Source: Paracoccaceae bacterium
Lineage (GTDB): Bacteria > Pseudomonadota > Alphaproteobacteria > Rhodobacterales > Rhodobacteraceae
DNA: 33,200 nucleotides
Assembly (NCBI GenBank): GCA_020628545.1
Contig: JAHDEX010000044.1
Span: 2,564-35,763, forward strand
Reading direction: 5' to 3'
Below, in pieces: positions 7,817 to 15,670 of the stretch (positions within the stretch are counted from its first letter, which is position 1; every line of letters starts with the position of its first letter). A model generated the notes under the pieces. The model saw only the letters and a program-made list of their open reading frames with translations. It did not search any database and was not told where the DNA came from. Position numbers and translations under genes: made by a program.

Positions 7817-8038
7817 CTACTGCAACGTCCCTTCGTTGATGATCTTGCCGCCAACCATACCGGTCAAGGTCACAGTCGCTCCCGGTTCAATCACCAGATT
7901 GCCGTTCACCATCCCTTTGAACGCAACAGTCGCGCCGGACCGCACGGTTGCCGACCCACCGATCATCCGCTCAAACGTCTCGTCCTTGAGGAAGACGTGG
8001 TCACCACGGATCATCGGGGGCACGCGCAACTCCAACAC
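7817..8038 (-). CDS. Small beta-helix-like protein (bactofilin-like repeats), 73 residues
   Basis: I do not recognise a named family. The product, from a GTG start at 8036-8038, contains a regular pattern of short hydrophobic strands separated by glycines: ATVRSGATVAFKGMV, GNLVIEPGATVTLTGMV, GGKIINEGTL (about residues 30-72). This is the look of parallel beta-helix turns such as those of bactofilins, but there are only about three turns. It starts 14 bases after the stop of the GMC oxidoreductase on the same strand, so it is probably co-transcribed. No signal peptide is seen. The ribosome site is poor and an ATG at 8012-8014 is an alternative start. A structural or assembly role is a guess. 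Confidence 0.6.
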   Translation of the reverse strand: MLELRVPPMIRGDHVFLKDETFERMIGGSATVRSGATVAFKGMVNGNLVIEPGATVTLTGMVGGKIINEGTLQ

Positions 8039-8052
8039 TGTTCGGTCAGAGC

Positions 8053-9648
8053 TTACGTATCCTCAAGGATCAGGTCACTCGCCTTTTCGCCGATCATGAT
8101 CGCCGGGGCATTTGTATTCCCCGACACAATCTCCGGCATGATCGAGCAATCAGCGACCCGCAGCCCGGTGATCCCGTGAACGCGCAAACGCGCATCAACC
8201 ACTGATCCCTTGTCAGAGCCCATCTTGCAGGTTCCGGTCGGGTGATAGATCGACGCGGTGTTGTTGCGTGCCCAGTCCAGGGTTTGGTCGTAGTCGTCCA
8301 TCGGCATGTCTTTGTGCGGGCGAAACTCTTCCGAAATCTTGGACGTCAGCGGCGCATGGCGTGCGATCCGGCGGGCGATATTAACGCCCTCGACGATCGT
8401 GTCGCAGTCCGTTTTGGTCGACAGATAGTTCGGAATGATCGCCGGGTAGGCGCGCGGGTCGCCTGACTTGAGGCGAATCTCCCCCTTTGATTCGGGGCGC
8501 AACTGGCACACTGACATGGTGAAGGCCGAAAACTTGTCGGCGCCTTTGCCTGGATTCTCAGCAGATAGCGGCTGAACATGGAATTGAATGTCCGGGGTTT
8601 CGATATCTTCCCGTGTCTTCATAAAGCCTGTCGCAAGAGAGGCCGCCATGGTCATCGGTCCGGCGCGGAACATCAGATATTTGAGACCGATCTTCGCCTG
8701 ACCGAAGAGGGACGAGACTTCGTCGTTCAGCGTCGGTTCGTTGCACTTGTAGACGAGCCGCGCCTGCAAGTGATCCTGCATGTTTTTGCCGACCCCTGGC
8801 AGGTCTGCCACAACATCAATGCCGTGTTCCCCGAGCTGTGCCGGATCGCCCACACCAGAGAGCATCAACAGCTGCGGGGAGTTGATGGCGCCGCCAGATA
8901 GCACGATCTCTTTCGCGGCTTTGACGGTGACGGTATTGCCACCGCGGTCTGTGTATTGAACACCGACGGCGCGGTTGCCTTCAAAGATGACCTTGTCGAC
9001 CTGCGCGTGGGTGACGATCGAAAGGTTTTCGCGTTTTTTGACGGGATTAAGGTAGGCGACAGCGGCAGAGCAGCGACGTCCATTTTTGGATGTAAGTTGA
9101 AAGAAACCAACACCTTCCTGCTTTTCGCCGTTGTAGTCGGGATTGAACGGATACCCAGCCGCCTGAGCGGCCGCGACCCATGCATCAGTGATGGGGCGCT
9201 GAATGCGCATGTTCGAAACAGACAGTGGTCCTTGGTCTCCATGAAACTCGTCAGCGCCGCGTTCGTTGCGCTCGGCGCGTTTGAAGAGAGGGAGCACATC
9301 ATCCCACGACCAGCCCGCGTTGCCCATCTGCGCCCAGCGGTCATAGTCCTGCGGTTGGCCACGGACATACAGAAGACCGTTCAAGGATGACGACCCACCC
9401 AAAACCTTGCCGCGCGGCCACTCAATCGAGCGGCCGTTGAGGCCGGGATCAGGCTCTGTCTTGTAGCACCAGTCGACCGACGGATTATGAATAGTCTTGA
9501 AATAACCGACCGGAATGTGGATCCATGGGTTTAGGTCCCGGCCACCTGCTTCTAGCAGAATCACTTTGTTCTTTGGGTCGGCACTCAACCTGTTTGCAAC
9601 GACGCATCCCGCGGAACCCGCGCCCACGACAACAAAATCTGCTTCCAT
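8053..9648 (-). CDS. GMC family FAD-dependent oxidoreductase (choline dehydrogenase-like)
   Basis: The 531-residue flavoprotein oxidises an alcohol to an aldehyde or ketone with FAD. The FAD-binding loop VVGAGSAGCVVANRL is at residues 6-20. GMC signature 1 is RGKVLGGSSSLNGLLYVRGQ (about 79-98) and signature 2 is SGGAINSPQLLMLSG (about 251-265). The C-terminal catalytic region has YHPTGTCKMG with the active-site histidine, then GNTNAPAIMIGEKASDLI. The length is typical. It resembles choline dehydrogenase, but that annotation is generic and no glycine betaine genes are nearby. It diverges from a TRAP transporter, so its substrate may be what the transporter imports. Confidence 0.93.
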   Translation of the reverse strand: MEADFVVVGAGSAGCVVANRLSADPKNKVILLEAGGRDLNPWIHIPVGYFKTIHNPSVDWCYKTEPDPGLNGRSIEWPRGKVLGGSSSLNGLLYVRGQPQDYDRWAQMGNAGWSWDDVLPLFKRAERNERGADEFHGDQGPLSVSNMRIQRPITDAWVAAAQAAGYPFNPDYNGEKQEGVGFFQLTSKNGRRCSAAVAYLNPVKKRENLSIVTHAQVDKVIFEGNRAVGVQYTDRGGNTVTVKAAKEIVLSGGAINSPQLLMLSGVGDPAQLGEHGIDVVADLPGVGKNMQDHLQARLVYKCNEPTLNDEVSSLFGQAKIGLKYLMFRAGPMTMAASLATGFMKTREDIETPDIQFHVQPLSAENPGKGADKFSAFTMSVCQLRPESKGEIRLKSGDPRAYPAIIPNYLSTKTDCDTIVEGVNIARRIARHAPLTSKISEEFRPHKDMPMDDYDQTLDWARNNTASIYHPTGTCKMGSDKGSVVDARLRVHGITGLRVADCSIMPEIVSGNTNAPAIMIGEKASDLILEDT

Positions 9649-9684
9649 AACAGGCCCTCCCCGGACAATTCTGAAAAAAACTCT

Positions 9685-9704
9685 ATGCAGATCGCAATCC
9701 GCAT
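9685..9704. promoter_or_regulatory. Inverted repeat in the GMC/dctP divergent promoter, site A
   Basis: ATGCAGAT (9685-9692) and ATCCGCAT (9697-9704) are 8-bp arms with one mismatch and a 4-base spacer. The site lies 37 bases upstream of the GMC oxidoreductase start and is a candidate regulator site for that side of the divergent region. Confidence 0.45.
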
Positions 9705-9716
9705 ACTAGTCTTTTT

Positions 9717-9735
9717 TTGAAACTAATAGTCTCAA
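9717..9735. promoter_or_regulatory. Inverted repeat upstream of dctP, candidate IclR operator
   Basis: TTGAAACT (9717-9724) and AGTCTCAA (9728-9735) form 8-bp arms with one mismatch around a 3-base AAT centre. It ends 29 bases before the dctP ATG and just overlaps an AATAAT (9734-9739) that could be a -10 box. An IclR-family gene ends the same operon, so this is the best candidate for its operator. Confidence 0.5.
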
Positions 9736-9764
9736 TAATGACGACACTTCAGGGAGGAACCAAA

Positions 9765-10997
9765 ATGAAGGTTGGAAATAAACTGAGCCAGATCTCACGG
9801 AGGGATCTGTTCAAGCTCGCGGGCCAGTACGGTCTGAGCAGCACGCTGATGGCGGCCGGTACGTTCGGTGGCGCCATGTCCGTTGCCAATCTGGCAGCAG
9901 CGGCTGAATCGACTTACGACAAGCGCTTCGGCAAAGAGCCGAAGTTCACGCTCAAGTTCGGTGCAGCTGGCTTTAACCCAGAAAACTTGCTGATTGAGCG
10001 CGCAGGCTGCCTCGAATTCGCACGTGACTTGGAGGAGCGCACGGACGGTGAAATTCGGATCGAATTTATCGGCAACAACCAGATCTGCGGTCAGCTGTCC
10101 TGCGTCGAGAAAGCCCAGCAGGGCATTATCGACATCTATGCGGCATCCACACAGAACTCTGCCGGTGGTGCGCCATATCTGAACGTTCTCGATTACGCGT
10201 ATATGTTCCGTAGCCGCGCAGACCAGTACTACTTCATGTACTCGCCTGAGTCGCAGCGGATCCTGCGTGATCCGTTTGAGAAGCGTCACGGCCTGAAGTT
10301 CCTGTTCACACACGCAGAACTGCGCGGCATCCAGTTGGGGCTGTCGTGGGAAGACAAAGAGACGGTCACAAGCATCGACCAGCTGGCCGGTACAAAGAAC
10401 CGCGTCACGGGTACACAGCTTGGCCGTATCGCCATGAACGCGCTGAACCTGAACCCAGTGCCTGTTGCTTGGGAAGAAACCCTCGACGGTCTGAAGCAGG
10501 GCCTGATCGACGGTGCTGAAACATGGGCATCCGCTGTGGCATACGCCAACATGTCGCCTGTTGTGTCCCAGTGTGTCGACTTGCGCTTCTTCTGCGGGAC
10601 GGAGCACACAGCCATGAACGCATCCACCTTCGATAGCCTTGATGGTGAGCTGCAGGATGCTGTGATGGAATCGTCCTACCTGACACAGGTGCACGTGCAG
10701 GCTGCAAACGAAGCTGCACTGGTCAACACTGTTGGCTTCAGCCACCCACACCAGGGTCCGGACACGATCTTCGCGAAGAACAACGTGCGCGTTGCGTCGC
10801 TGTCCGACGACGAGATCAAGAAGGCCGAAGAAATGTGCTCGCCAGAGTATCAGCCACAGCTGTGGGAAGAATGGCGCGAGCGGATCAACGGCTGGGCCGA
10901 TGGTATCGACACCTATCAGGACATCTACAACGAAGTGCGCAACAACCCGCACACGTTGGCAGAAAACGTCGAGCCACGCCGCTGGTGGCGCACTTAA
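9765..10997 (+). CDS. dctP: TRAP transporter substrate-binding protein (DctP family), Tat-exported
   Basis: The 410-residue protein is the periplasmic solute receptor of a tripartite ATP-independent transporter. I chose the ATG at 9765 because GGGAGGA precedes it. An upstream TTG frame would bury the signal peptide. Residues 10-17 (ISRRDLFK) are a twin-arginine motif, followed by a glycine/alanine-rich hydrophobic stretch and probable cleavage near AAA-AES (47-48). The mature protein shows DctP features: FTLKFGAAGFNPEN at the first strand, the TKNRVTGTQLGRIAMNALN region carrying the conserved ligand arginine, then VAWEETLDGLKQGLIDGAE. Tat export implies folding in the cytosol first. The ligand is unknown. 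A strong terminator follows. Confidence 0.92.
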   Translation: MKVGNKLSQISRRDLFKLAGQYGLSSTLMAAGTFGGAMSVANLAAAAESTYDKRFGKEPKFTLKFGAAGFNPENLLIERAGCLEFARDLEERTDGEIRIEFIGNNQICGQLSCVEKAQQGIIDIYAASTQNSAGGAPYLNVLDYAYMFRSRADQYYFMYSPESQRILRDPFEKRHGLKFLFTHAELRGIQLGLSWEDKETVTSIDQLAGTKNRVTGTQLGRIAMNALNLNPVPVAWEETLDGLKQGLIDGAETWASAVAYANMSPVVSQCVDLRFFCGTEHTAMNASTFDSLDGELQDAVMESSYLTQVHVQAANEAALVNTVGFSHPHQGPDTIFAKNNVRVASLSDDEIKKAEEMCSPEYQPQLWEEWRERINGWADGIDTYQDIYNEVRNNPHTLAENVEPRRWWRT

Positions 10998-11031
10998 TCG
11001 GCATACTTGTCGATGTGACAAATGTAACAAC

Positions 11032-11059
11032 AACCTGGGCGGACACGCCCAGGTTTTTT
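11032..11059 (+). terminator. Intrinsic terminator/attenuator between dctP and dctQ
   Basis: AACCTGGGCG (11032-11041) and CGCCCAGGTT (11046-11055) form a perfect 10-bp stem with a GACA loop, followed by an uninterrupted T run to 11059. It lies 34 bases after the dctP stop and before dctQ. It would let the receptor be made in excess over the membrane subunits, as is common in solute-receptor operons. Confidence 0.9.
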
Positions 11060-11141
11060 ATCCGCTTCAACAAAAACGTGGACGACCTTTTCCCCGGAGG
11101 ATCATGATAGGGGAAAGGTTGATAGCTTGGGAGGGCGCACC

Positions 11142-11813
11142 ATGGGAGCTATTGGAGGCATGGGAGAGATCATTTCTGCTCTCTTTGCCGGGGACTCGTT
11201 CATGTTGCAAAGCGCGATGCGCAACAACGCGGGGCTTTGGCCGCTTGGTTTGATTGTGACGCTCGTAGGTGGCGTCCTTGTCGCCTTTATCTACCGCAAG
11301 GTTCCGTTCATTGAACGCAATCTCGAACCTGCGATTATGGTCGTCTCGTACCTGGCGATCGGCTATATCATCTTCGCCGGCGTTGTGCAGCGCTTCTACC
11401 TGAGCGGGCAGCCCGCGTGGTCGACGACGCTCCCACCATTTCTTTTCCTGATCATGACTTGGGTCGGCTGCAGCTATAACGTGAAGCTGCGCACCCATTT
11501 GGCTTTTGCAGAGTTCCGCAAGGCGTCGCCTCGTGCCGTGCAGCTTGTTTTGTTGCTTCTCGACGCGGTCCTGTGGTTGGGCATCGCATGGATTGTTGTC
11601 GTCACAACAACGCAGGAGGTTGTACGCGCCGCCGCAAACTTTGCAATCATGCTTGGCACAGACAACGTGATGCAGTGGTGGTTCCTCGTCTCTGTCCCGA
11701 TCGCGTTCTTGCTTCTTGCAGGGCGAGTCATCGAAAACGCGCTGACTGACCTGCGAAAGTACCGCGATGGCGACGAGATGATCGAGCAAGCCGTGATCGG
11801 AGGTGACACATGA
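11142..11813 (+). CDS. dctQ: TRAP transporter small permease subunit (DctQ family)
   Basis: The 223-residue protein is the small membrane subunit of the TRAP transporter and is predicted to have four transmembrane helices. They lie at about residues 32-52 (LWPLGLIVTLVGGVLVAFIY), 63-83, 98-118 and the C-terminal part, with a WTTLPPFLFLIMTW-type segment in the middle (actual residues STTLPPFLFLIMTWVG). I chose the ATG at 11142 because GGAGG lies 7 bases upstream; a TTG at 11127 has no such support. It bridges the receptor and the large subunit. The stop overlaps the dctM start by 4 bases (ATGA), indicating translational coupling. It is somewhat longer than the usual 160-190 residues, with an N-terminal extension. 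Confidence 0.88.
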   Translation: MGAIGGMGEIISALFAGDSFMLQSAMRNNAGLWPLGLIVTLVGGVLVAFIYRKVPFIERNLEPAIMVVSYLAIGYIIFAGVVQRFYLSGQPAWSTTLPPFLFLIMTWVGCSYNVKLRTHLAFAEFRKASPRAVQLVLLLLDAVLWLGIAWIVVVTTTQEVVRAAANFAIMLGTDNVMQWWFLVSVPIAFLLLAGRVIENALTDLRKYRDGDEMIEQAVIGGDT

Positions 11814-13174
11814 CCGACGCAACTATTGTCACCGCGATCTCTGTCGGGGTCACTGTCCTGTTCATGATGGGCGTCCCCGTATTCCTGGTCATCGCCTACT
11901 GGGTCATCGGCATGTCATTCCTGTTGGAACTGCCGCTTCTGAACATGGGTGCCGCGCTCCAAGACGTCTTTACCGACGGCTTTGCACTTCTCGCCATGCC
12001 GCTCTTCATCCTCACCGGTGACTTGATCAACCGTTCGGGTATCGCGAAACGCTTGTCCGACTTCGCCTATGCCTGCCTCGGCTGGATCCGCGGCGGTCTG
12101 GCGATGGCATCGCTCGGCGCCTGTGGTCTCTTCGCGGCGATTTCGGGCTCCAACTCCGCAACAACCGCAACCATCGGTTCGATGCTGCACCCTGAAATGG
12201 TCAAAGGCGGCTATGACGAGCGCTTCTCAGCGGCGACAGCGGCTGCGGGCGGTACGGTCGGGATTATCATCCCGCCATCGATCATCTTCATCGTTTACGG
12301 ATTCTTGATGAACTTGCCGATCTCCGACCTGTTCGTCGCGGGGATCATCCCCGGTGCGCTGATGGTCTTGGGTATGATGCTGGCCTGCTTCATCATCTGC
12401 TGGATGAACGGCTGGGGCTACCTGATTGCCCTTTCTCCGCTCCGAGTGTTCAAAACCGGCCTGGGCGCATGGCTTGGCTTCTTTGCCATCGGTCTGGTGC
12501 TTTGGGGCATCTACACCGGTAAGTTCTCTCCGACGGAGGCCGCAGGTGTGACAGTCGGCTTTGGTATCATTGCAGGCTTGGTCAGCTGGGTCATTAGCAA
12601 GGCGTTCCGGATGCCGTCAGATTTGGACTGGGACCAGCGGTCAACAGCGTCCATGCTGATTGTCGAGGGCTTCACCGTCCCGCAGATTCCCGGGATCGTC
12701 ATGCGCTCTGCGCAGATCACCGGCATTCTGGCACCGCTGATTGCCGTATCTGTTGTGATGCAACAGATCCTGTCGCTTCTGGGTGCGCAACAGGTCATCG
12801 GCGACTTCGTGACGTCGATGGGCGGGTATTATGCCGTGCTCTTCACAGCGATGGGGATCGTCTTCATCTCGGGTATGATCCTGGAGTCACTGCCGGTGAC
12901 GATCATTCTGGCACCGATCCTGGCACCCATCGCGGCCTCGGTTGGTGTTGATCCAATCCACTTCTCGGTGATCTTCCTTGTGGGGGCCTCCATCGGGTTC
13001 ATTACGCCACCTTATGGTCTGAACCTCTATGTGGCGTCTGGTGTGACGGGCGTGCCGTATTTCCGCTTGCTGCGGTACACGGTGCCTTACCTGTTTGCGC
13101 TGATTTCGGTGTGGTTCATGATCGCATTGATCCCGGGCCTATCACTGGCGCTTATCCCTGAAGTAGGCGGCTAA
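11810..13174 (+). CDS. dctM: TRAP transporter large permease subunit (DctM family)
   Basis: The 454-residue integral membrane protein is the sodium-coupled transport channel, with 12 or more hydrophobic segments. Family hallmarks include the FALLAMPLFILTGDLINRSG segment (about 53-72) and SGSNSATTATIGSMLHPEM (about 111-129). GTVGIIIPPSIIFIVYGFLM (about 147-166) holds the conserved PPS motif, and a C-terminal GASIGFITPPYGLNLYV (about 387-403) is the inverted-repeat counterpart. It starts inside the dctQ stop. It works with DctP and DctQ to import an organic solute, typically a carboxylate, against its gradient. An IclR regulator follows after 22 bases. The substrate is not identifiable from sequence alone. 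Confidence 0.95.
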   Translation: MTDATIVTAISVGVTVLFMMGVPVFLVIAYWVIGMSFLLELPLLNMGAALQDVFTDGFALLAMPLFILTGDLINRSGIAKRLSDFAYACLGWIRGGLAMASLGACGLFAAISGSNSATTATIGSMLHPEMVKGGYDERFSAATAAAGGTVGIIIPPSIIFIVYGFLMNLPISDLFVAGIIPGALMVLGMMLACFIICWMNGWGYLIALSPLRVFKTGLGAWLGFFAIGLVLWGIYTGKFSPTEAAGVTVGFGIIAGLVSWVISKAFRMPSDLDWDQRSTASMLIVEGFTVPQIPGIVMRSAQITGILAPLIAVSVVMQQILSLLGAQQVIGDFVTSMGGYYAVLFTAMGIVFISGMILESLPVTIILAPILAPIAASVGVDPIHFSVIFLVGASIGFITPPYGLNLYVASGVTGVPYFRLLRYTVPYLFALISVWFMIALIPGLSLALIPEVGG

Positions 13175-13196
13175 TAGCAGGAACGACGACAGAACA

Positions 13197-13982
13197 GTGT
13201 GTGCGAAACAAAACATACCAACGAACATGCGGCTTCTTCTGCTTTTGGAGGAAGTCGCAAACACCGGGGTGCCAGTGACACCAACGGTTGTGAACAGCAG
13301 GCTGGGATTACCCAAGCCCACGGTTCATCGCCTTTTTGGGACACTGGAGGCGGAAGGGTTTCTGCAACGGGACCTTGATGGAAAGTCCTACAGCCCCGGG
13401 CGTCGTCTCCGCGAAATGTCCGTCGGCGTGATGTCGAGCTTGCGCATTCGCGCAGCGCGCGTTGCGGTGATGGAAGAACTCGCCAATGAGGTGGGTGAGA
13501 CCTGCAACGTAGCAACGCCCGATCGCGACTCGATGATTTATCTTGATCGGGTGGAAACGAAGTGGCCGCTGCGGATTCAACTTCCAATCGGGACGTCGGT
13601 GCCGCTGCACTGCACAGCTAGCGGAAAGATGTATCTGTCATCGCTCCAACGCAGCCACATGGAACAATATCTGTCTGCAACGAAGCTACAGATGATGACC
13701 TCGGCGACGATCACGGATCCTGTAGCGTTGGCAGCGTCCCTCGAAGGGATACGCAGTCAGGGATACTCGGTCGATAATGAAGAGTTCCTGGAAGACATGG
13801 TCGCCTGCGCCGTACCAATCCTTGATACTCGTGGGCGATTGGTATCGACGCTTTCCATTCATGCGCCAACGCAGCGCATGTCACTGGAAAAGTTGCGGAC
13901 ATTTGTACCGCTCATGCATGAGAGCGCGGCCAAACTGACACGGTTAATGCTCGACGGGACGCACGCCGCCGCCGCCGAGTGA
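13197..13982 (+). CDS. IclR family transcriptional regulator
   Basis: The 261-residue protein has an N-terminal winged helix-turn-helix (about residues 8-65) with VTPTVVNSRLGLPKPTVHRL, then LEAEGFLQRD. A C-terminal IclR effector domain (about 85-250) contains TCNVATPDRDSMIYLDRV, then PLHCTASGKMYLSSL, the segment that lines the small-molecule pocket in this family. I use a GTG start at 13197; an ATG at 13227 would cut into the HTH. It lies 22 bases after dctM on the same strand. It therefore probably controls the TRAP genes and the divergent GMC oxidoreductase in response to their substrate or a breakdown product. The end is convergent with the kinase gene, 1 base apart. Confidence 0.92.
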   Translation: MCAKQNIPTNMRLLLLLEEVANTGVPVTPTVVNSRLGLPKPTVHRLFGTLEAEGFLQRDLDGKSYSPGRRLREMSVGVMSSLRIRAARVAVMEELANEVGETCNVATPDRDSMIYLDRVETKWPLRIQLPIGTSVPLHCTASGKMYLSSLQRSHMEQYLSATKLQMMTSATITDPVALAASLEGIRSQGYSVDNEEFLEDMVACAVPILDTRGRLVSTLSIHAPTQRMSLEKLRTFVPLMHESAAKLTRLMLDGTHAAAAE

Positions 13983-13983
13983 T

Positions 13984-15369
13984 TTAGCCAAGCAGTCCAG
14001 CCAGAACCGTAGTCACGGCTTCCGGTTCTGCCATTGCAGCAAACAGACCACCAAGAAGGGCCACGACCGCAAATACCAAGCCAAAGCTGATCTTGCGCTT
14101 TTGCTTTGATTGGCTTTCCGCCGTTCCATCGTCGATGAGATACGCCGGATCAACCTCGCGACCGCCGCCATAGGATTTGATTGGCTTGTCTGACAGCCCT
14201 TTGGGCGTGTCGATAGTATAGCCATCGTCCTTCGGATCGCGTTCCTTCGCAGTTTCTTCGTTGAATTCCTTGATCCAATCGGCAAAGACGACGTTCTTGT
14301 CTGTCAGCTCATCAATCGGACGCATTTTTGCAGCGTCTGGTGGGATCGTCAGAAGATCGCGGTTCGTGTCAGTGACGAGGCTCGTCAGCGTCTTACCAAG
14401 GCTCGAGCTTACTGCCGGGCGGTTATAGGTCTCAGAGGATTTCTGAAGCGGGTCGATCGCTTCCATCCATTCCTGCGCAGACTGGTACCGATCTGAAGCG
14501 GCAAGCATCATGGCTTTGTCGATCGATTCCAGAAGACTTTCATCGTAGTCCGGGAAGCGACCTGCGAGCGGCACGTAAGGATCACCGTTCTTGATCGCGA
14601 CTTCCGCAACGCGCGCCTGGCTGTTCACCGGCGCTTCACCCGCGATAAGATGATAGAAAGTCGCGCCCAAAGCATAAAGATCACTGCTCGGGCTCTGCGC
14701 GGAGCCGGCAAAGTAGAATTCCTGAGGTGAGTATCCGTCTTTCACCACCAGAACAGACGACATGATCCGTGTATTCTTGCTCGCTTCTTCGCGTGCAGCG
14801 CCGAAGTCGATCAGGACGGGGTCACCCCATTTGTTCAAAAGGATGTTGTCCGGTGAAATGTCGCGATGCAGCAGATCCTCAGAGTGGATCAGGGCAACCG
14901 CATCAAGGACCTTCATCAGAATGTCTTTAACTTGATGCGGTGTGAGCGTCCGGTCATCGTCATGGACGATTTCCAGCAGATCGCGACCGTCAATCATATC
15001 GAGCGCCATATAGGCGGTGTGGTTATCCTCGAATACGCGGTGCACACCGACGATGGCAGGATGGCGCATCTTGGCGATGGACCGTGCCTCGCGCATGAAC
15101 ATCTCAACGATAGAACGATACTGCCCCTCGTTGCTGGATGACCGCACGCGGACGGTTTTATCTTTGCGGTGGCAGAATGTTTCGGGGAAACACTCTTTGA
15201 TCACGACAGTCCGGTCCAGTGTGTTGTCCCGGGCCAGATAGGTGATGCCAAACCCACCACGGCTTAACTGGCTGGTGATCGTGAATTGACCATTCAGAAG
15301 GGTGGCCCCTTCGTCCAGACCTTCGGCCATTGTAGTTTGGTCTTCATAGGGCTGGGGCATTGCGCTCAT
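13984..15369 (-). CDS. Membrane-anchored serine/threonine protein kinase
   Basis: The 461-residue protein carries a complete Hanks-type kinase domain (about residues 29-310): glycine loop SRGGFG (36-41), ATP lysine Lys58 in VIKECFP, helix C Glu94, catalytic loop HRDISPDN (168-175) and DFG (188-190). An activation segment contains SPQEFY in the place of the usual APE region. A linker of about 115 residues leads to one C-terminal transmembrane helix (about 427-447). The kinase domain should therefore face the cytosol, with only a short tail of about 14 residues outside. No PASTA or other sensor domain is present. The ATG at 15367-15369 has GGAGG upstream; an upstream TTG would add 15 odd residues. 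Targets are unknown. Confidence 0.92.
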   Translation of the reverse strand: MSAMPQPYEDQTTMAEGLDEGATLLNGQFTITSQLSRGGFGITYLARDNTLDRTVVIKECFPETFCHRKDKTVRVRSSSNEGQYRSIVEMFMREARSIAKMRHPAIVGVHRVFEDNHTAYMALDMIDGRDLLEIVHDDDRTLTPHQVKDILMKVLDAVALIHSEDLLHRDISPDNILLNKWGDPVLIDFGAAREEASKNTRIMSSVLVVKDGYSPQEFYFAGSAQSPSSDLYALGATFYHLIAGEAPVNSQARVAEVAIKNGDPYVPLAGRFPDYDESLLESIDKAMMLAASDRYQSAQEWMEAIDPLQKSSETYNRPAVSSSLGKTLTSLVTDTNRDLLTIPPDAAKMRPIDELTDKNVVFADWIKEFNEETAKERDPKDDGYTIDTPKGLSDKPIKSYGGGREVDPAYLIDDGTAESQSKQKRKISFGLVFAVVALLGGLFAAMAEPEAVTTVLAGLLG

Positions 15370-15670
15370 TGATACTCGCCTCCGTCGTCGCCAATCCGAC
15401 AACACGCTCAACAAATTGGTTCGGTTCTCGGTTAAGAGACGCGAAGAATGTGTTGGATTTGAGACGAGATTAGGGAATCGGCTGGCGGACTTCCGGGCCG
15501 GAAAGGGGGTATCTGCTAAAAATTTGACACAATTGCGGCGAAACTACGGTTACCGCGCTAACCAAACCCGACGGAACCGCGAAATTGTGCCAGCCTCGAC
15601 GACAGTTGCATCTTGCGCTTTGCGTCTTTTCAAAGGCTTGCACAATGGAGCAGGTGAAACACGCCAGCGA
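15370..15670. other. 301-bp gap upstream of the kinase gene
   Basis: No gene is seen. The gap contains a near-perfect palindrome (TTCCGG 15491-15496, CCGGAA 15498-15503), a TTGACA hexamer on the plus strand at 15524-15529 with no convincing -10 box or downstream gene, and a short inverted repeat (GGTTA 15548-15552, TAACC 15559-15563). It should hold the kinase promoter on the minus strand, but I cannot place it. Confidence 0.5.

Noticed and set aside
9795..11033. A 412-codon open frame on the minus strand, antisense to dctP
   Set aside because: It is the mirror of a well-identified DctP gene with strong codon bias. The predicted protein is rich in Cys, His and Val with no recognisable domain.
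11104..11253. A 49-codon frame starting at the GGAGG-linked ATG before dctQ
   Set aside because: It overlaps dctQ out of frame and has no recognisable sequence. It is kept only as a possible decoy in the findings.
15524..15552. TTGACA at 15524-15529 as a plus-strand promoter
   Set aside because: No acceptable -10 box follows at 16-18 bases, and the next plus-strand gene begins over 550 bases away.
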